Of a stretch of 64,000 nucleotides of DNA, positions 8,333 to 17,970 are shown in pieces. The notes under the pieces are model-generated. The model saw nothing but the letters and a program-made list of their open reading frames with translations, was not told where the DNA came from and did no database searches. A program made the translations under genes and the position numbers. Positions within the stretch are counted from its first letter, which is position 1. Every line of letters starts with the position of its first letter. This DNA comes from Terribium retamae (lineage in GTDB: Bacteria > Pseudomonadota > Alphaproteobacteria > Rhizobiales > Rhizobiaceae): assembly GCF_022347545.1 (NCBI RefSeq), contig NZ_JAKREW010000021.1, forward strand, positions 1-64,000, given 5' to 3'.

Positions 8333-10339
8333 ATGGCTGTTCCTCAACCGGTGGAAACCACCTTCCTTTTCGGGCGCCTGACCTGGCAGGCATTTCCGCT
8401 GCATGAGCCGATCCTCGTCGCGACCTTCGCAGTCGTGGCGCTGGGCGGCGTGGCGCTGCTGGCCACGCTCACCTGGTTCCGTCTCTGGGGTTATCTGTGG
8501 CGCGAGTGGTTCACCTCGGTCGACCACAAGAAGATCGGCATCATGTACATGGTGCTAGGGCTCATCATGCTGCTGCGCGGCTTCGCCGACGCCATCATGA
8601 TGCGGCTGCAGCAGGCGATGGCCTTCAACGGTTCCGAAGGCTATCTCAACGCCCATCACTACGATCAGATCTTCACGGCGCACGGCGTCATCATGATCTT
8701 CTTCGTGGCGATGCCGCTGGTCACCGGCCTGATGAACTATGTCGTGCCGCTACAGATCGGCGCGCGCGACGTGTCGTTCCCGTTCCTCAACAATTTCAGC
8801 TTCTGGATGACGGTCGGCGGCGCGGTGCTGGTCATGGCATCGCTGTTCGTCGGAGAGTTCGCGCAAACCGGCTGGCTCGCCTACCCGCCGCTCTCCAACA
8901 TCGGCTACAGCCCCTGGGTCGGCGTCGACTATTACATATGGGGGCTTCAGGTCGCCGGCGTCGGAACGACGCTGTCCGGCATCAACCTGATCTGCACCAT
9001 CATCAAAATGCGCGCACCCGGCATGTCGCTGATGAAGATGCCCGTCTTCACCTGGACGTCGCTCTGCACCAACGTGCTGATCGTGGCCTCCTTCCCGGTG
9101 CTGACGGCCGTGCTCGCGCTGCTTTCGCTCGACCGCTATGTCGGCACCAACTTCTTCACCAACGACTTCGGCGGCAATCCGATGATGTATGTGAACCTCA
9201 TCTGGATATGGGGTCACCCGGAAGTCTACATCCTCATCCTGCCGCTGTTCGGTGTCTTCTCGGAGGTGACGTCGACCTTCTCCGGCAAGAAACTGTTCGG
9301 CTACACCTCGATGGTCTACGCCACGGTGGTCATCACCGTGCTGTCCTACCTGGTGTGGCTGCATCACTTCTTCACCATGGGCTCGGGCGCCAGCGTCAAC
9401 TCCTTCTTCGGCATCACGACGATGATCATCTCGATCCCGACGGGGGCGAAGATATTCAACTGGCTCTTCACCATGTATCGCGGCCGCATCCGCTTCGAGC
9501 TGCCGATGATGTGGACGGTAGCCTTCATGCTGACCTTCACGGTCGGCGGCATGACGGGCGTGCTGCTGGCGGTTCCGCCGGCCGACTTCGTGCTGCACAA
9601 CAGCCTCTTCCTCGTCGCGCATTTCCACAACGTCATCATCGGTGGCGTGCTGTTCGGCCTTTTCGCCGGCATCGCCTACTGGTGGCCGAAGGCGTTCGGT
9701 TTCAAGCTCGATCCCTTCTGGGGCAAGGTCTCGTTCTGGTGCTGGGTGGTCGGCTTCTGGCTTGCCTTCATGCCGCTCTACATCCTCGGCCTGATGGGCG
9801 TCACTCGCCGCATGCGCGTCTTCGACGACCCGTCGCTGCAGATCTGGTTCATCATCGCCGGCCTGGGTGCTGCCCTGATCGCCGTCGGCATTGCCGCGAT
9901 GCTTCTGCAGTTCTTCGTCTCGATCATGCGGCGCGAGAAGCTGGTCGATGAAACCGGCGATCCCTGGGACGGCCGCACGCTCGAATGGTCGACCTCGTCG
10001 CCGCCGCCGGCCTACAATTTCGCCTTCACGCCGGTCATCCACGACAATGACGCCTGGTGGGACATGAAGAAGCGCGGCTACAGCCGGCCGCTCTCCGGCT
10101 ATCGTCCGATCCACATGCCCAGCAACACCGGTACTGGTGTCATCCTGGCAGGCCTCAGCACCGTCATCGGCTTTGCCCTGGTCTGGTACATCTGGTGGCT
10201 GGCGGCGGTGGGCTTCTTTGCCCTGCTGGTCACGGCCATCGGCCACACCTTCAACTACCACCGCGACTTCCACATTCCTGCCGAGGAAGTGACACGAACA
10301 GAGGAGGCGAGGACCGAGCTCCTCGCGGCACGGTCGTGA
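8333..10339 (+). CDS. cyoB: Cytochrome bo3 ubiquinol oxidase subunit I
   Basis: A 668-residue catalytic subunit of the haem-copper quinol oxidase, close to the usual length (about 660). Metal ligands are visible: HGVIMIFF (low-spin haem His), GHPEVYILILPLFG (CuB His and cross-linked Tyr), LHHFFTMG (CuB His pair) and VAHFHNVIIGG (haem o3 and low-spin haem His). About fifteen membrane helices are present. It reduces O2 to water with ubiquinol and pumps protons. The start is ATG 8333, 4 bases after cyoA; upstream in-frame sequence would overlap cyoA heavily and is rejected. The 3' end overlaps cyoC by GTGA. Confidence 0.96.
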   Translation: MAVPQPVETTFLFGRLTWQAFPLHEPILVATFAVVALGGVALLATLTWFRLWGYLWREWFTSVDHKKIGIMYMVLGLIMLLRGFADAIMMRLQQAMAFNGSEGYLNAHHYDQIFTAHGVIMIFFVAMPLVTGLMNYVVPLQIGARDVSFPFLNNFSFWMTVGGAVLVMASLFVGEFAQTGWLAYPPLSNIGYSPWVGVDYYIWGLQVAGVGTTLSGINLICTIIKMRAPGMSLMKMPVFTWTSLCTNVLIVASFPVLTAVLALLSLDRYVGTNFFTNDFGGNPMMYVNLIWIWGHPEVYILILPLFGVFSEVTSTFSGKKLFGYTSMVYATVVITVLSYLVWLHHFFTMGSGASVNSFFGITTMIISIPTGAKIFNWLFTMYRGRIRFELPMMWTVAFMLTFTVGGMTGVLLAVPPADFVLHNSLFLVAHFHNVIIGGVLFGLFAGIAYWWPKAFGFKLDPFWGKVSFWCWVVGFWLAFMPLYILGLMGVTRRMRVFDDPSLQIWFIIAGLGAALIAVGIAAMLLQFFVSIMRREKLVDETGDPWDGRTLEWSTSSPPPAYNFAFTPVIHDNDAWWDMKKRGYSRPLSGYRPIHMPSNTGTGVILAGLSTVIGFALVWYIWWLAAVGFFALLVTAIGHTFNYHRDFHIPAEEVTRTEEARTELLAARS

Positions 10340-10968
10340 GCGCCGTCGCGGCGACGGCCGCCGAAAAAGCCGTTCCCACCTTTTATGTGAAGGACGAGCA
10401 CGACCACGCCGAGGGCAGCAGCACCATGCTCGGCTTCTGGATCTACCTGATGAGCGACTGCCTCATCTTTGCGATCCTGTTTGCCGTCTATGGCGTGCTC
10501 GGCACCAACTATGCCGCCGGCCCGGCACCGAAGGACCTGTTCGACCTGTCGCTGGTGGCGGTCAACACCACGATGCTTCTTTTGTCGTCCATCACCTATG
10601 GCTTCGCCATGCTGACGATGGAGAAGAACCGCGTTGCCGCAACACAGGCCTGGCTGGCGGTGACGGGTCTGTTCGGCCTCGCCTTCCTCAGTATCGAGCT
10701 CTACGAATTCGTCCACATGATCCATGAGGGGGCGACCCCGCAGCGCAGCGGCTTCCTGTCGGCCTTCTTCACCTTGGTCGGCACGCACGGGCTGCATGTC
10801 ACCTTTGGCATCGTCTGGCTGGTGACGCTGATGATGCAGGTCGGCCAGCGCGGCCTGATCGCTGCCAACCGCCGCCGCCTGATGTGCCTGTCGATGTTCT
10901 GGCACTTCCTCGACGTGGTCTGGATCGGCGTCTTCACCTTCGTCTATCTGATGGGAATGCTGCGATGA
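10336..10968 (+). CDS. cyoC: Cytochrome bo3 ubiquinol oxidase subunit III
   Basis: A 210-residue, five-helix membrane subunit of the COX3 family. Recognisable segments are MLGFWIYLMSDCLIFA near residue 30 and FWHFLDVVWIGVFTFVYL at the end. It stabilises the oxidase complex. The most likely start is GTG 10336, which overlaps the cyoB stop (GTGA), implying translational coupling; the frame is open further upstream only as a shadow of cyoB. Its own TGA overlaps the cyoD ATG. Confidence 0.93.
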   Translation: MSAVAATAAEKAVPTFYVKDEHDHAEGSSTMLGFWIYLMSDCLIFAILFAVYGVLGTNYAAGPAPKDLFDLSLVAVNTTMLLLSSITYGFAMLTMEKNRVAATQAWLAVTGLFGLAFLSIELYEFVHMIHEGATPQRSGFLSAFFTLVGTHGLHVTFGIVWLVTLMMQVGQRGLIAANRRRLMCLSMFWHFLDVVWIGVFTFVYLMGMLR

Positions 10969-11354
10969 GCGCAAACCACGATACCGCCGACACCCATGAC
11001 AAAGACGATGCACATGCCGACGGCCATGGCCACGCCTCGCTGAGGGGCTATCTGACCGGCTTCATCCTGTCCGTCATCCTCACCGCGATCCCATTCTGGC
11101 TGGTCATGACCGGCGCGATCGAGAACAAGCAGGCCGCCGCCATCGTCGTCATGATCTTCGCGGTCGTGCAGATCGTGGTGCACATGGTCTATTTCCTGCA
11201 CATGAACTCGTCGTCGGAGGGCGGCTGGTCGCTGCTGGCGATGATGTTCACGATCATCCTGGTGGTGATCGTGCTGACCGGTTCGCTCTGGGTGATGTAT
11301 CATCTCGACACGAACATGATGCCCGGGCGCCATGATATGAGCGAGATGCCGTGA
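10965..11354 (+). CDS. cyoD: Cytochrome bo3 ubiquinol oxidase subunit IV
   Basis: A 129-residue protein with a His/Asp-rich N-terminal tail (about 30 residues) and three transmembrane helices, as in the CyoD family. HMVYFLHM in the second hairpin is a family hallmark. It aids CuB insertion and stabilises subunits I and III. The ATG overlaps the cyoC stop (ATGA), and the gene ends in GTGA overlapping the SURF1 gene. No cyoE (haem o synthase) follows, so that function must be elsewhere in the genome. Confidence 0.92.
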   Translation: MSANHDTADTHDKDDAHADGHGHASLRGYLTGFILSVILTAIPFWLVMTGAIENKQAAAIVVMIFAVVQIVVHMVYFLHMNSSSEGGWSLLAMMFTIILVVIVLTGSLWVMYHLDTNMMPGRHDMSEMP

Positions 11355-12154
11355 GCGCCGGCGAGGGCGCAGGAGGAACCAACGCAGAAAATACCGGATC
11401 GGATGGGCGCGAGACCGTCCGCCGTCACCGTTCGCCGGTCACCCGTTTCACGCTCCTCGCGCTTTCGCTGCTCTGCATCGCCATCCTGGTCGGGCTCGGC
11501 ATCTGGCAGGTCGAGCGGCGGGAATGGAAGCTGGACCTCATCGCCCGCGTCGAGCAGCGCATCCATGCGCCGGAGCTGGCGGTGCCTGGACCTTCCGAAT
11601 GGTCGCGTGTGAGCCCGCAAACGCATGAGTATCTGCGGGTGCGCCTGAGCGGCTCCTATCTCAACGACCGCGAAACGTTCGCGCAGGCAGTGACGGCTCT
11701 TGGCGGCGGTTTCTGGGTGATGACGCCGTTCAGGACCGACGAAGGTTTCATCGTCCTGGTGAACCGTGGTTTCGTACCGTTCGATCGCAAGGCCCCGGCC
11801 ACTCGCCAGGCCGACCTCGTCGAAGGCACCACGACTGTCACCGGACTGCTGCGCATCAGCGAGCCGGGCGGCGGTTTCCTGCGCGAAAACGACCCGGCCA
11901 ATGATCGCTGGTACTCACGCGACGTGGCGGCAATTGCCGCCGCCCGCGGCCTGAGCGATGTCGCCCCCTTCTTCGTCGATGCGGATGCGATCACCGGTGA
12001 CAGCTGGCCGCGTGGCGGCCTGACGGTCGTTAGCTTCCGCAACAGCCATCTCGTCTACGCGCTGACATGGTTCGGCCTTGCCGCCATGCTGTCGGCGGCA
12101 CTGGGATTTGTCCTGCTTCGCGGCCGGCAAAGCGTTGCGGATCGGAAGCGCTGA
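11351..12154 (+). CDS. SURF1 family oxidase assembly protein
   Basis: A 267-residue protein with the SURF1 layout: a cytoplasmic N-terminal tail of about 30 residues, a first membrane helix, the conserved LGIWQVERREWKLDLI segment, a periplasmic domain with GFWVMTPFRTDEGFIVLVNRGFVP, and a C-terminal helix preceded by NSHLVYALTWF. SURF1 (Shy1) helps insert haem into subunit I of haem-copper oxidases. Here it is coupled to cyoD through a GTGA overlap, so this copy is probably dedicated to the bo3 quinol oxidase. The stop overlaps the kinase ATG (TGATG). Confidence 0.88.
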   Translation: MSAGEGAGGTNAENTGSDGRETVRRHRSPVTRFTLLALSLLCIAILVGLGIWQVERREWKLDLIARVEQRIHAPELAVPGPSEWSRVSPQTHEYLRVRLSGSYLNDRETFAQAVTALGGGFWVMTPFRTDEGFIVLVNRGFVPFDRKAPATRQADLVEGTTTVTGLLRISEPGGGFLRENDPANDRWYSRDVAAIAAARGLSDVAPFFVDADAITGDSWPRGGLTVVSFRNSHLVYALTWFGLAAMLSAALGFVLLRGRQSVADRKR

Positions 12155-13479
12155 TGACCTTGACGCCGCTGCCGCGCTGGAAGACACACATCTCGACCGG
12201 ATCCGGTCGAGGGAGCGATATCATTTTCAATCCGGACGCCACCAACAGGAAGAACCTCCTTCTGTTGATTCAGCTGCGCTGGCTCGCCGTCGCGGGCCAG
12301 GTGATCACCATCGCGGCAATAGAATGGGGCTTTGGCATCAGGCTGCCGCTGGCACAGATGGCCGCGGTCGTGCTCTCGCTTGTCGGGCTCAATCTCGCCA
12401 GCCTCCTGTTCCTGCGCATGCGTCGACCGGTGTCGAACGGGGTCCTGTTCGCGTCGCTGCTGCTCGACATGGCCGCGCTGACGGCGCAGCTCTACCTCAG
12501 CGGCGGCGCGTCGAACCCCTTCGTTTCGCTTTACCTGCTGCAGATCACGCTCGGCGCGGTGCTGCTGGCGCCCTGGTCGACATGGGCGCTCGTCGGTGCC
12601 GCTTCCCTGTGCTTCGTGCTTTTGACGATGGCGTTCCTGCCGATCGAGATGTCGCATCACGGCGGCAATCTCTTCGACCTGCATATACGCGGCATGTTCG
12701 TCTGCTTTGTCCTGGCGGCCGGGCTGATCGTGCTGTTCATGACACGCATCAACCGCAATCTGCGTGAACGCGATGCCTATCTGGCGGATCTGCGCCAGCA
12801 ATCGGCCGAAGAGGACCATATCGTTCGTATGGGCTTGCTGGCCTCCGGCGCGGCACATGAGCTCGGCACGCCGCTCGCCACCATCTCGGTGCTGCTTGGC
12901 GACTGGCGCCGCTCGGACGCCGTCACGCGCAATCCGGAACTGCTCGAGGATGTCAGCGAGATGCAGGCGCAGCTCGACCGCTGCAAGCGCATCGTCTCCG
13001 GCATATTGATGTCGTCCGGCCAGGCGCGCGGCGAAGGCAGCGTCCATACGACGGTGCGGACCTTCCTCGACGGGCTCGTCGCCGAGTGGCGCGATCACAG
13101 TTCGCCGGCGCTGCTCGACTACACCAACGAATTCGATCCGGATGAGGCGATCGTCTCGGACGCGGCGCTGAAGCAGGTCATCTTCAACGTGCTGGACAAC
13201 GCGCTCGAGGCATCTCCGGATTGGGTCGGCATCACCGTCAAGCGACAGGCGCAGGACCTGGTGCTGATGGTTCGCGATCGCGGCAAGGGTTTCGACAAGG
13301 AGATACTCGCAGCGCTCGGGAAGCCCTATATGTCGAGCAAGGGTCGCGAGGGCGGCGGGCTCGGCCTGTTCCTGGTCGTCAACGTGATCAGGAAGCTCGG
13401 CGGAACCGTCACTGCGCGCAACACCGGCCGTGGCGCCTGCGTGACGCTGACACTGCCCCTCGATACCCTCAGAGCATGA
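12154..13479 (+). CDS. RegB/PrrB/ActS-like redox sensor histidine kinase
   Basis: A 441-residue membrane sensor kinase. The N-terminal half has about six membrane helices and the motif GGASNPF near residues 117-123, the quinone-binding motif of RegB. The dimerisation/H-box AHELGTPLATI carries His235, the expected phosphorylation site. Cys277 lies 42 residues later, matching the position of RegB's redox-active cysteine. N (VLDNALEA), G1 (DRGKGF) and G2 (GGGLGLFL) ATPase boxes are intact. The start is ATG 12154, overlapping the SURF1 stop. The last codons and TGA lie inside a RIME-like repeat (agagcatgat). It probably senses quinone-pool redox state and signals to the next gene; it looks like a paralogue rather than the canonical global RegB. 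Confidence 0.85.
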   Translation: MTLTPLPRWKTHISTGSGRGSDIIFNPDATNRKNLLLLIQLRWLAVAGQVITIAAIEWGFGIRLPLAQMAAVVLSLVGLNLASLLFLRMRRPVSNGVLFASLLLDMAALTAQLYLSGGASNPFVSLYLLQITLGAVLLAPWSTWALVGAASLCFVLLTMAFLPIEMSHHGGNLFDLHIRGMFVCFVLAAGLIVLFMTRINRNLRERDAYLADLRQQSAEEDHIVRMGLLASGAAHELGTPLATISVLLGDWRRSDAVTRNPELLEDVSEMQAQLDRCKRIVSGILMSSGQARGEGSVHTTVRTFLDGLVAEWRDHSSPALLDYTNEFDPDEAIVSDAALKQVIFNVLDNALEASPDWVGITVKRQAQDLVLMVRDRGKGFDKEILAALGKPYMSSKGREGGGLGLFLVVNVIRKLGGTVTARNTGRGACVTLTLPLDTLRA

Positions 13480-13525
13480 TCCCGAGAGCGGTTCCACGTT
13501 TCCGTGAAAATGGAAACACTCTAGG
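13471..13525. repeat. RIME-like mosaic element, copy C
   Basis: It starts with agagcatgat-cccga (13471-13485), as in copy A, and contains a hairpin gtttcc/ggaaac (13498-13517). On the opposite strand it reads ttttcacggaaacg, identical to bases 25396-25409 of copy B. It lies in the 58-bp gap between the kinase and regulator genes and supplies the kinase stop codon. Confidence 0.65.
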
Positions 13526-13537
13526 CAGGAGACGAAA

Positions 13538-14071
13538 ATGGCATCTGACCGTTCGCTCGTGATCGTCGAAGACGACGCCGCCTTTGCGCGCACGCTGGCG
13601 CGCTCCTTCGAGAAACGCGGCTACGTCGTCCATGTCTGCGACAGCGTGCAGGCTCTCACCGAATTTCTCGAACACGAGAAGCCCGAATTCGCCGTGGTCG
13701 ACCTGAAGCTCGGCACGGGTTCGGGCCTCGAATGCGTCAAGGCGCTCCATGCCCGCGACGCGGCGATCCGCATCGTCGTGCTCACCGGCTTCGCCAGCAT
13801 CGCGACGGCAGTCGAGGCGATCAAGCTCGGCGCCAGCCACTATCTCGCCAAGCCCGCCAACACCGACGACATCGAGGCCGCCTTCGGCAGGACGGAAGGC
13901 GATGTTGACGTGCCGCTGTCGCAGCGCCCCACTTCGATCAAGAACCTGGAATGGGAACGCATCCACGAGACACTGGTCGACACCGATTTCAACATCTCCG
14001 AAACCGCCCGCCGCCTCGGCATGCATCGTCGCACTTTGGCAAGGAAGCTGGAGAAGCGGCCGGTGAAATGA
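13538..14071 (+). CDS. RegA/PrrA/ActR-like response regulator
   Basis: A 177-residue two-domain regulator. The receiver (1-120) has the acidic pocket EDD (11-13), phosphoacceptor Asp55 in VVDLKLG and Lys in YLAKPA. The C-terminal Fis-type helix-turn-helix reads NISETARRLGMHRRTLARKLEKR. Canonical RegA proteins have nearly invariant SARRLNMHRRTLQRILAKR here, so this is a related but divergent protein. ATG 13538 has a good site (aggagacgaaa). It is the likely partner of the upstream kinase, and the arrangement suggests control of the quinol oxidase according to quinone redox state. Confidence 0.85.
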   Translation: MASDRSLVIVEDDAAFARTLARSFEKRGYVVHVCDSVQALTEFLEHEKPEFAVVDLKLGTGSGLECVKALHARDAAIRIVVLTGFASIATAVEAIKLGASHYLAKPANTDDIEAAFGRTEGDVDVPLSQRPTSIKNLEWERIHETLVDTDFNISETARRLGMHRRTLARKLEKRPVK

Positions 14072-14161
14072 CGATCGGCATCTGCATCGCACTTTGACAA
14101 AGTCCGGGGTTTGACGACAGTAGGCTCTCGACGCCTTCACCCAAGCGGACGGTCTTCATCC

Positions 14162-14752
14162 ATGGCAGCGCAGTTTTCCTGGCTCAACGAGCCGAAGTCC
14201 TGGTCCGGCCCCGAGTCAGGCAACCCCGATGCACTGAAACTCAGGACCGAGCCCGACACGGATTTCTGGCGCGAGACCTTCTACGGTTTCATCCGCGACA
14301 GCGGCCATGCCTATACCTGCCCGGTGACAGGCGACTTTACCGCGGAGGCAACCGTGCTCGGCGCTTATGCCGATCTCTATGACCAAGCCGGGCTTTTCCT
14401 GCGCGTGGACGAGCAGCATTGGATCAAGGCCGGCATCGAATACACCGACGGCATGATGCATTTTTCCGTCGTCGTCACGCGCGGCGTTTCGGACTGGTCC
14501 GTCATTCCGTTGCCTTCCGCGCGGCCGACCGACCCGGTCCGTGTCAGGCTGACCCGTCATGATGACGCCGTGCGCGTGCAATATGCAGTCGGCGACATGG
14601 CCTGGCAGATGGCGCGGCTTTGTCCGTTCCCGGCGACCGAGGCACGCATCGGCGTCATGGCCTGCTCGCCGCAAGGGCCGGGCTTTGACGTGTCCTTCTC
14701 CGGCTTTGCCGTCGGCGAAGCGATCCCGCGTGAGCTCCACGCAGCGGACTAG
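14162..14752 (+). CDS. DUF1349 (concanavalin-like) protein
   Basis: A 196-residue cytoplasmic protein of the DUF1349 family, with a predicted beta-sandwich lectin/glucanase-like fold. Typical segments are TDFWRETFYGFIRDSGHAY, YADLYDQAGLFLRVDEQHWIKAGIEY and GVMACSPQGPGFDVSFSGF. Members have been called 'regulation of enolase' proteins after yeast homologues, but the biochemical role is not established. It has no signal peptide. The start at ATG 14162 gives the normal family length. A TTGACA at 14094-14099 upstream could be part of its promoter. Confidence 0.75.
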   Translation: MAAQFSWLNEPKSWSGPESGNPDALKLRTEPDTDFWRETFYGFIRDSGHAYTCPVTGDFTAEATVLGAYADLYDQAGLFLRVDEQHWIKAGIEYTDGMMHFSVVVTRGVSDWSVIPLPSARPTDPVRVRLTRHDDAVRVQYAVGDMAWQMARLCPFPATEARIGVMACSPQGPGFDVSFSGFAVGEAIPRELHAAD

Positions 14753-14785
14753 CGGGTTCAGTTGTCGTTAATCGTTGGAGACTTT

Positions 14786-15031
14786 ATGCGCATCGTTGAT
14801 ATTCGAGAGGCTGAGACACATCTCTCGCGCCTCATCGATAAAGCAGCAAAGGGTGAGCCGTTTATCATCGCCAGATCCGGCAAGCCGATAGTAAAAAGTC
14901 GTCGCAATGAAGGCTCCGGCAGCCGGCGAACCCGTCGTGTCGGGTTCATGGCCGGACAGTTCTCTGTGCCGGACGATTTCGATCGCATGGGCGGCGATCG
15001 GATCGAGACGTTGTTTGGCGGCGGCGCATGA
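14786..15031 (+). CDS. Orphan Phd/YefM-type antitoxin, possibly damaged
   Basis: An 81-residue protein beginning MRIVDIREAETHLSRLIDKA, the DNA-binding N-terminus of Phd/YefM antitoxins, and ending GFMAGQFSVPDDFDRM, the conserved toxin-neutralising tail of VapB-like proteins in this group. Between them (about 14895-14935) the encoded residues SRRNEGSGSRRT do not fit the family. Read one base later, the same DNA gives VVAMKAPAAGEP, the usual linker, so two compensating indels seem to have changed this stretch. ATG 14786 has ggag upstream. The expected PIN/VapC toxin gene does not follow; only 97 bp lie before the next gene end, so this is an orphan or a relic. Confidence 0.7.
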   Translation: MRIVDIREAETHLSRLIDKAAKGEPFIIARSGKPIVKSRRNEGSGSRRTRRVGFMAGQFSVPDDFDRMGGDRIETLFGGGA

Positions 15032-15090
15032 ACACGGTTGCCCTTCCGGAAGAGTGAAGGGAATGCCCCGCACAAGCCACAAGCGATTGT

Positions 15091-15112
15091 CCTACCCTTT
15101 GAGGAGGGTAGG
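15091..15112. terminator. 8-bp hairpin between convergent genes
   Basis: Arms cctaccct (15091-15098) and agggtagg (15105-15112) pair around a 6-base loop, between the antitoxin gene and the convergent LacI gene end at 15129. No T tract is seen. Confidence 0.45.
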
Positions 15113-15128
15113 GATACCTTCACGCTGA

Positions 15129-16214
15129 TCAGGTAGAAGAGGCAGCAACCACTGTCGGCACGCTGGTCAGCGCCTGCACTGGCCGACAAGAATTGCGCAC
15201 CATCAGCCGTCCCTTCAGCACGAGCCTGCGCGAAGGCGCTTCGCGATTGCCGTTGAGGCGGTCGAGCAACAGGCTCGCTGTCTGCTCGCCGATTGCCTGC
15301 ACCGGTTGGGCGATCGTGGTCAGCTGCGGGTTGAAGACATCGGCCCAGGGGAAATCGTCGAAGCAGATGACGGAGACATCCTCCGGGCAGGACAGGCCGA
15401 GGTCGCGGATCGCCTTCATGGCACCGACCACCATCGGGTTGTTGGCGGAGAAGATCGCGGTCGGACGGTCGTGCAGGGAGAGCAGTTGCATGGCGGCGGT
15501 GTAGCCGTCGGCCTCGTGCAGGTCGCCGGAACGCACCAGGCTCTGGTCGAAGGCCACCCCGGCATTGAGCAGCGCTTCATGATAGCCTGTCATGCGGTCG
15601 CGCATCGGCGTGATGTTGAAGGCGCCGGTGATGTAGCCGATGCGGCGGTGGCCGAGTTCGAGCAGGTAGGTGATCGCCTCGAACACGGCCTGGTGGTTGT
15701 CGAGCACGACCCGGTCGCTGTCGACCCCGTCGACTTCGCGGTCGACCAGGACGACCGGCACATTGGCGCGTTCGACCGTTTCTTTAAGATAGGCGCCGTC
15801 GCCGACGCGGGCGATGATCAGACCGTCGACCATGCGGTCGAGCAGCAGCCGGATCTGTTCGTCCTGGTTGTTCAGGTCCTCATCGGTGCAGCACAGCATC
15901 ACCGCATAGCCGGCGCGGTCGAAGGCCTGCTGGATGACGGAGACGACGTCGGTGAAGAACGGGTTGGTGATGTGCGGCACCGTCAGGCCGATGGTACGCG
16001 TGGTGCCGAGCTTGAGGCTGCGCGCGATGGCGTTGCGCTTGTAGCCGATCTCGCGGATTGCCTGTTCGATGCGGCCGGAAAGCTCCTGGCTGACCGTGGT
16101 CGTGCCGTTGATATAGGCCGACACCGTTGCCACCGAAACGCGTGCAGCTTCCGCCACGTGCAGCATGGTGGGCGCGCCGCTTTTTCGGGATTTTCTGAGG
16201 CCTGGCTCGGTCAT
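15129..16214 (-). CDS. LacI family transcriptional regulator of the adjacent sugar importer
   Basis: A 361-residue LacI/GalR repressor. The N-terminal helix-turn-helix (HVAEAARVSVATVSAYINGT) and hinge (KRNAIARSLKLGTTRTIGL) are followed by a periplasmic-binding-like sensor domain with PHITNPFFTDVV, VLVDREVDG and VICFDDFPWADVFNPQLTTI. It faces a CUT2 importer and almost certainly represses it, with the sugar or a derivative as inducer. I took the ATG at 16214; a TTG at 16247 with an upstream ggag at 13 bases is possible, but it would put an operator inside the coding region. Neither start has an ideal Shine-Dalgarno. Confidence 0.85.
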   Translation of the reverse strand: MTEPGLRKSRKSGAPTMLHVAEAARVSVATVSAYINGTTTVSQELSGRIEQAIREIGYKRNAIARSLKLGTTRTIGLTVPHITNPFFTDVVSVIQQAFDRAGYAVMLCCTDEDLNNQDEQIRLLLDRMVDGLIIARVGDGAYLKETVERANVPVVLVDREVDGVDSDRVVLDNHQAVFEAITYLLELGHRRIGYITGAFNITPMRDRMTGYHEALLNAGVAFDQSLVRSGDLHEADGYTAAMQLLSLHDRPTAIFSANNPMVVGAMKAIRDLGLSCPEDVSVICFDDFPWADVFNPQLTTIAQPVQAIGEQTASLLLDRLNGNREAPSRRLVLKGRLMVRNSCRPVQALTSVPTVVAASST

Positions 16215-16215
16215 T

Positions 16216-16230
16216 TTCGAAACGTTTTGA
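16216..16230. promoter_or_regulatory. LacI-type operator, site 1
   Basis: ttcgaaacgttttga is a near-perfect palindrome centred on acgt, the usual form of LacI-family operators in proteobacteria. It lies directly upstream of the LacI ATG and shares the 12-mer ttcgaaacgttt with site 2. Confidence 0.7.
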
Positions 16231-16323
16231 AGCGCATCAATTGCCAATACCTATGGAATTCTCCTGTTTTTAGCAAGAATCAAAAAAACATCGCCTTGAG
16301 CCTCTAACTCCATCCTTGACTAG

Positions 16324-16338
16324 TTCGAAACGTTTAGA
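16324..16338. promoter_or_regulatory. LacI-type operator, site 2
   Basis: ttcgaaacgtttaga repeats the 12-mer of site 1 with a start-to-start distance of 108 bp. It lies 49 bases upstream of the importer ATPase gene. The pair suggests one repressor controls both divergent units, perhaps by looping. Confidence 0.7.
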
Positions 16339-16386
16339 TTAGCTTTTTGCCGTGACTGGCAGCGCGGTAGGGAGGCCGTTCCTGTC

Positions 16387-17966
<1,580 letters not shown>

Positions 17967-17970
<4 letters not shown>

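Noticed and set aside
8497..10273. Long overlapping frames on both strands within cyoB
   Set aside because: cyoB has all metal ligands in its own frame; the others give Arg/His-rich low-complexity products typical of shadow frames.
7099..13479. Possibility of a cytochrome c oxidase rather than a quinol oxidase
   Set aside because: Subunit II is a lipoprotein without the CuA motif, and the gene set is cyoABCD.
12055..13593. 512-codon antisense frame over the sensor kinase
   Set aside because: The kinase has complete H, N and G boxes in the sense frame; the antisense product shows no domain.
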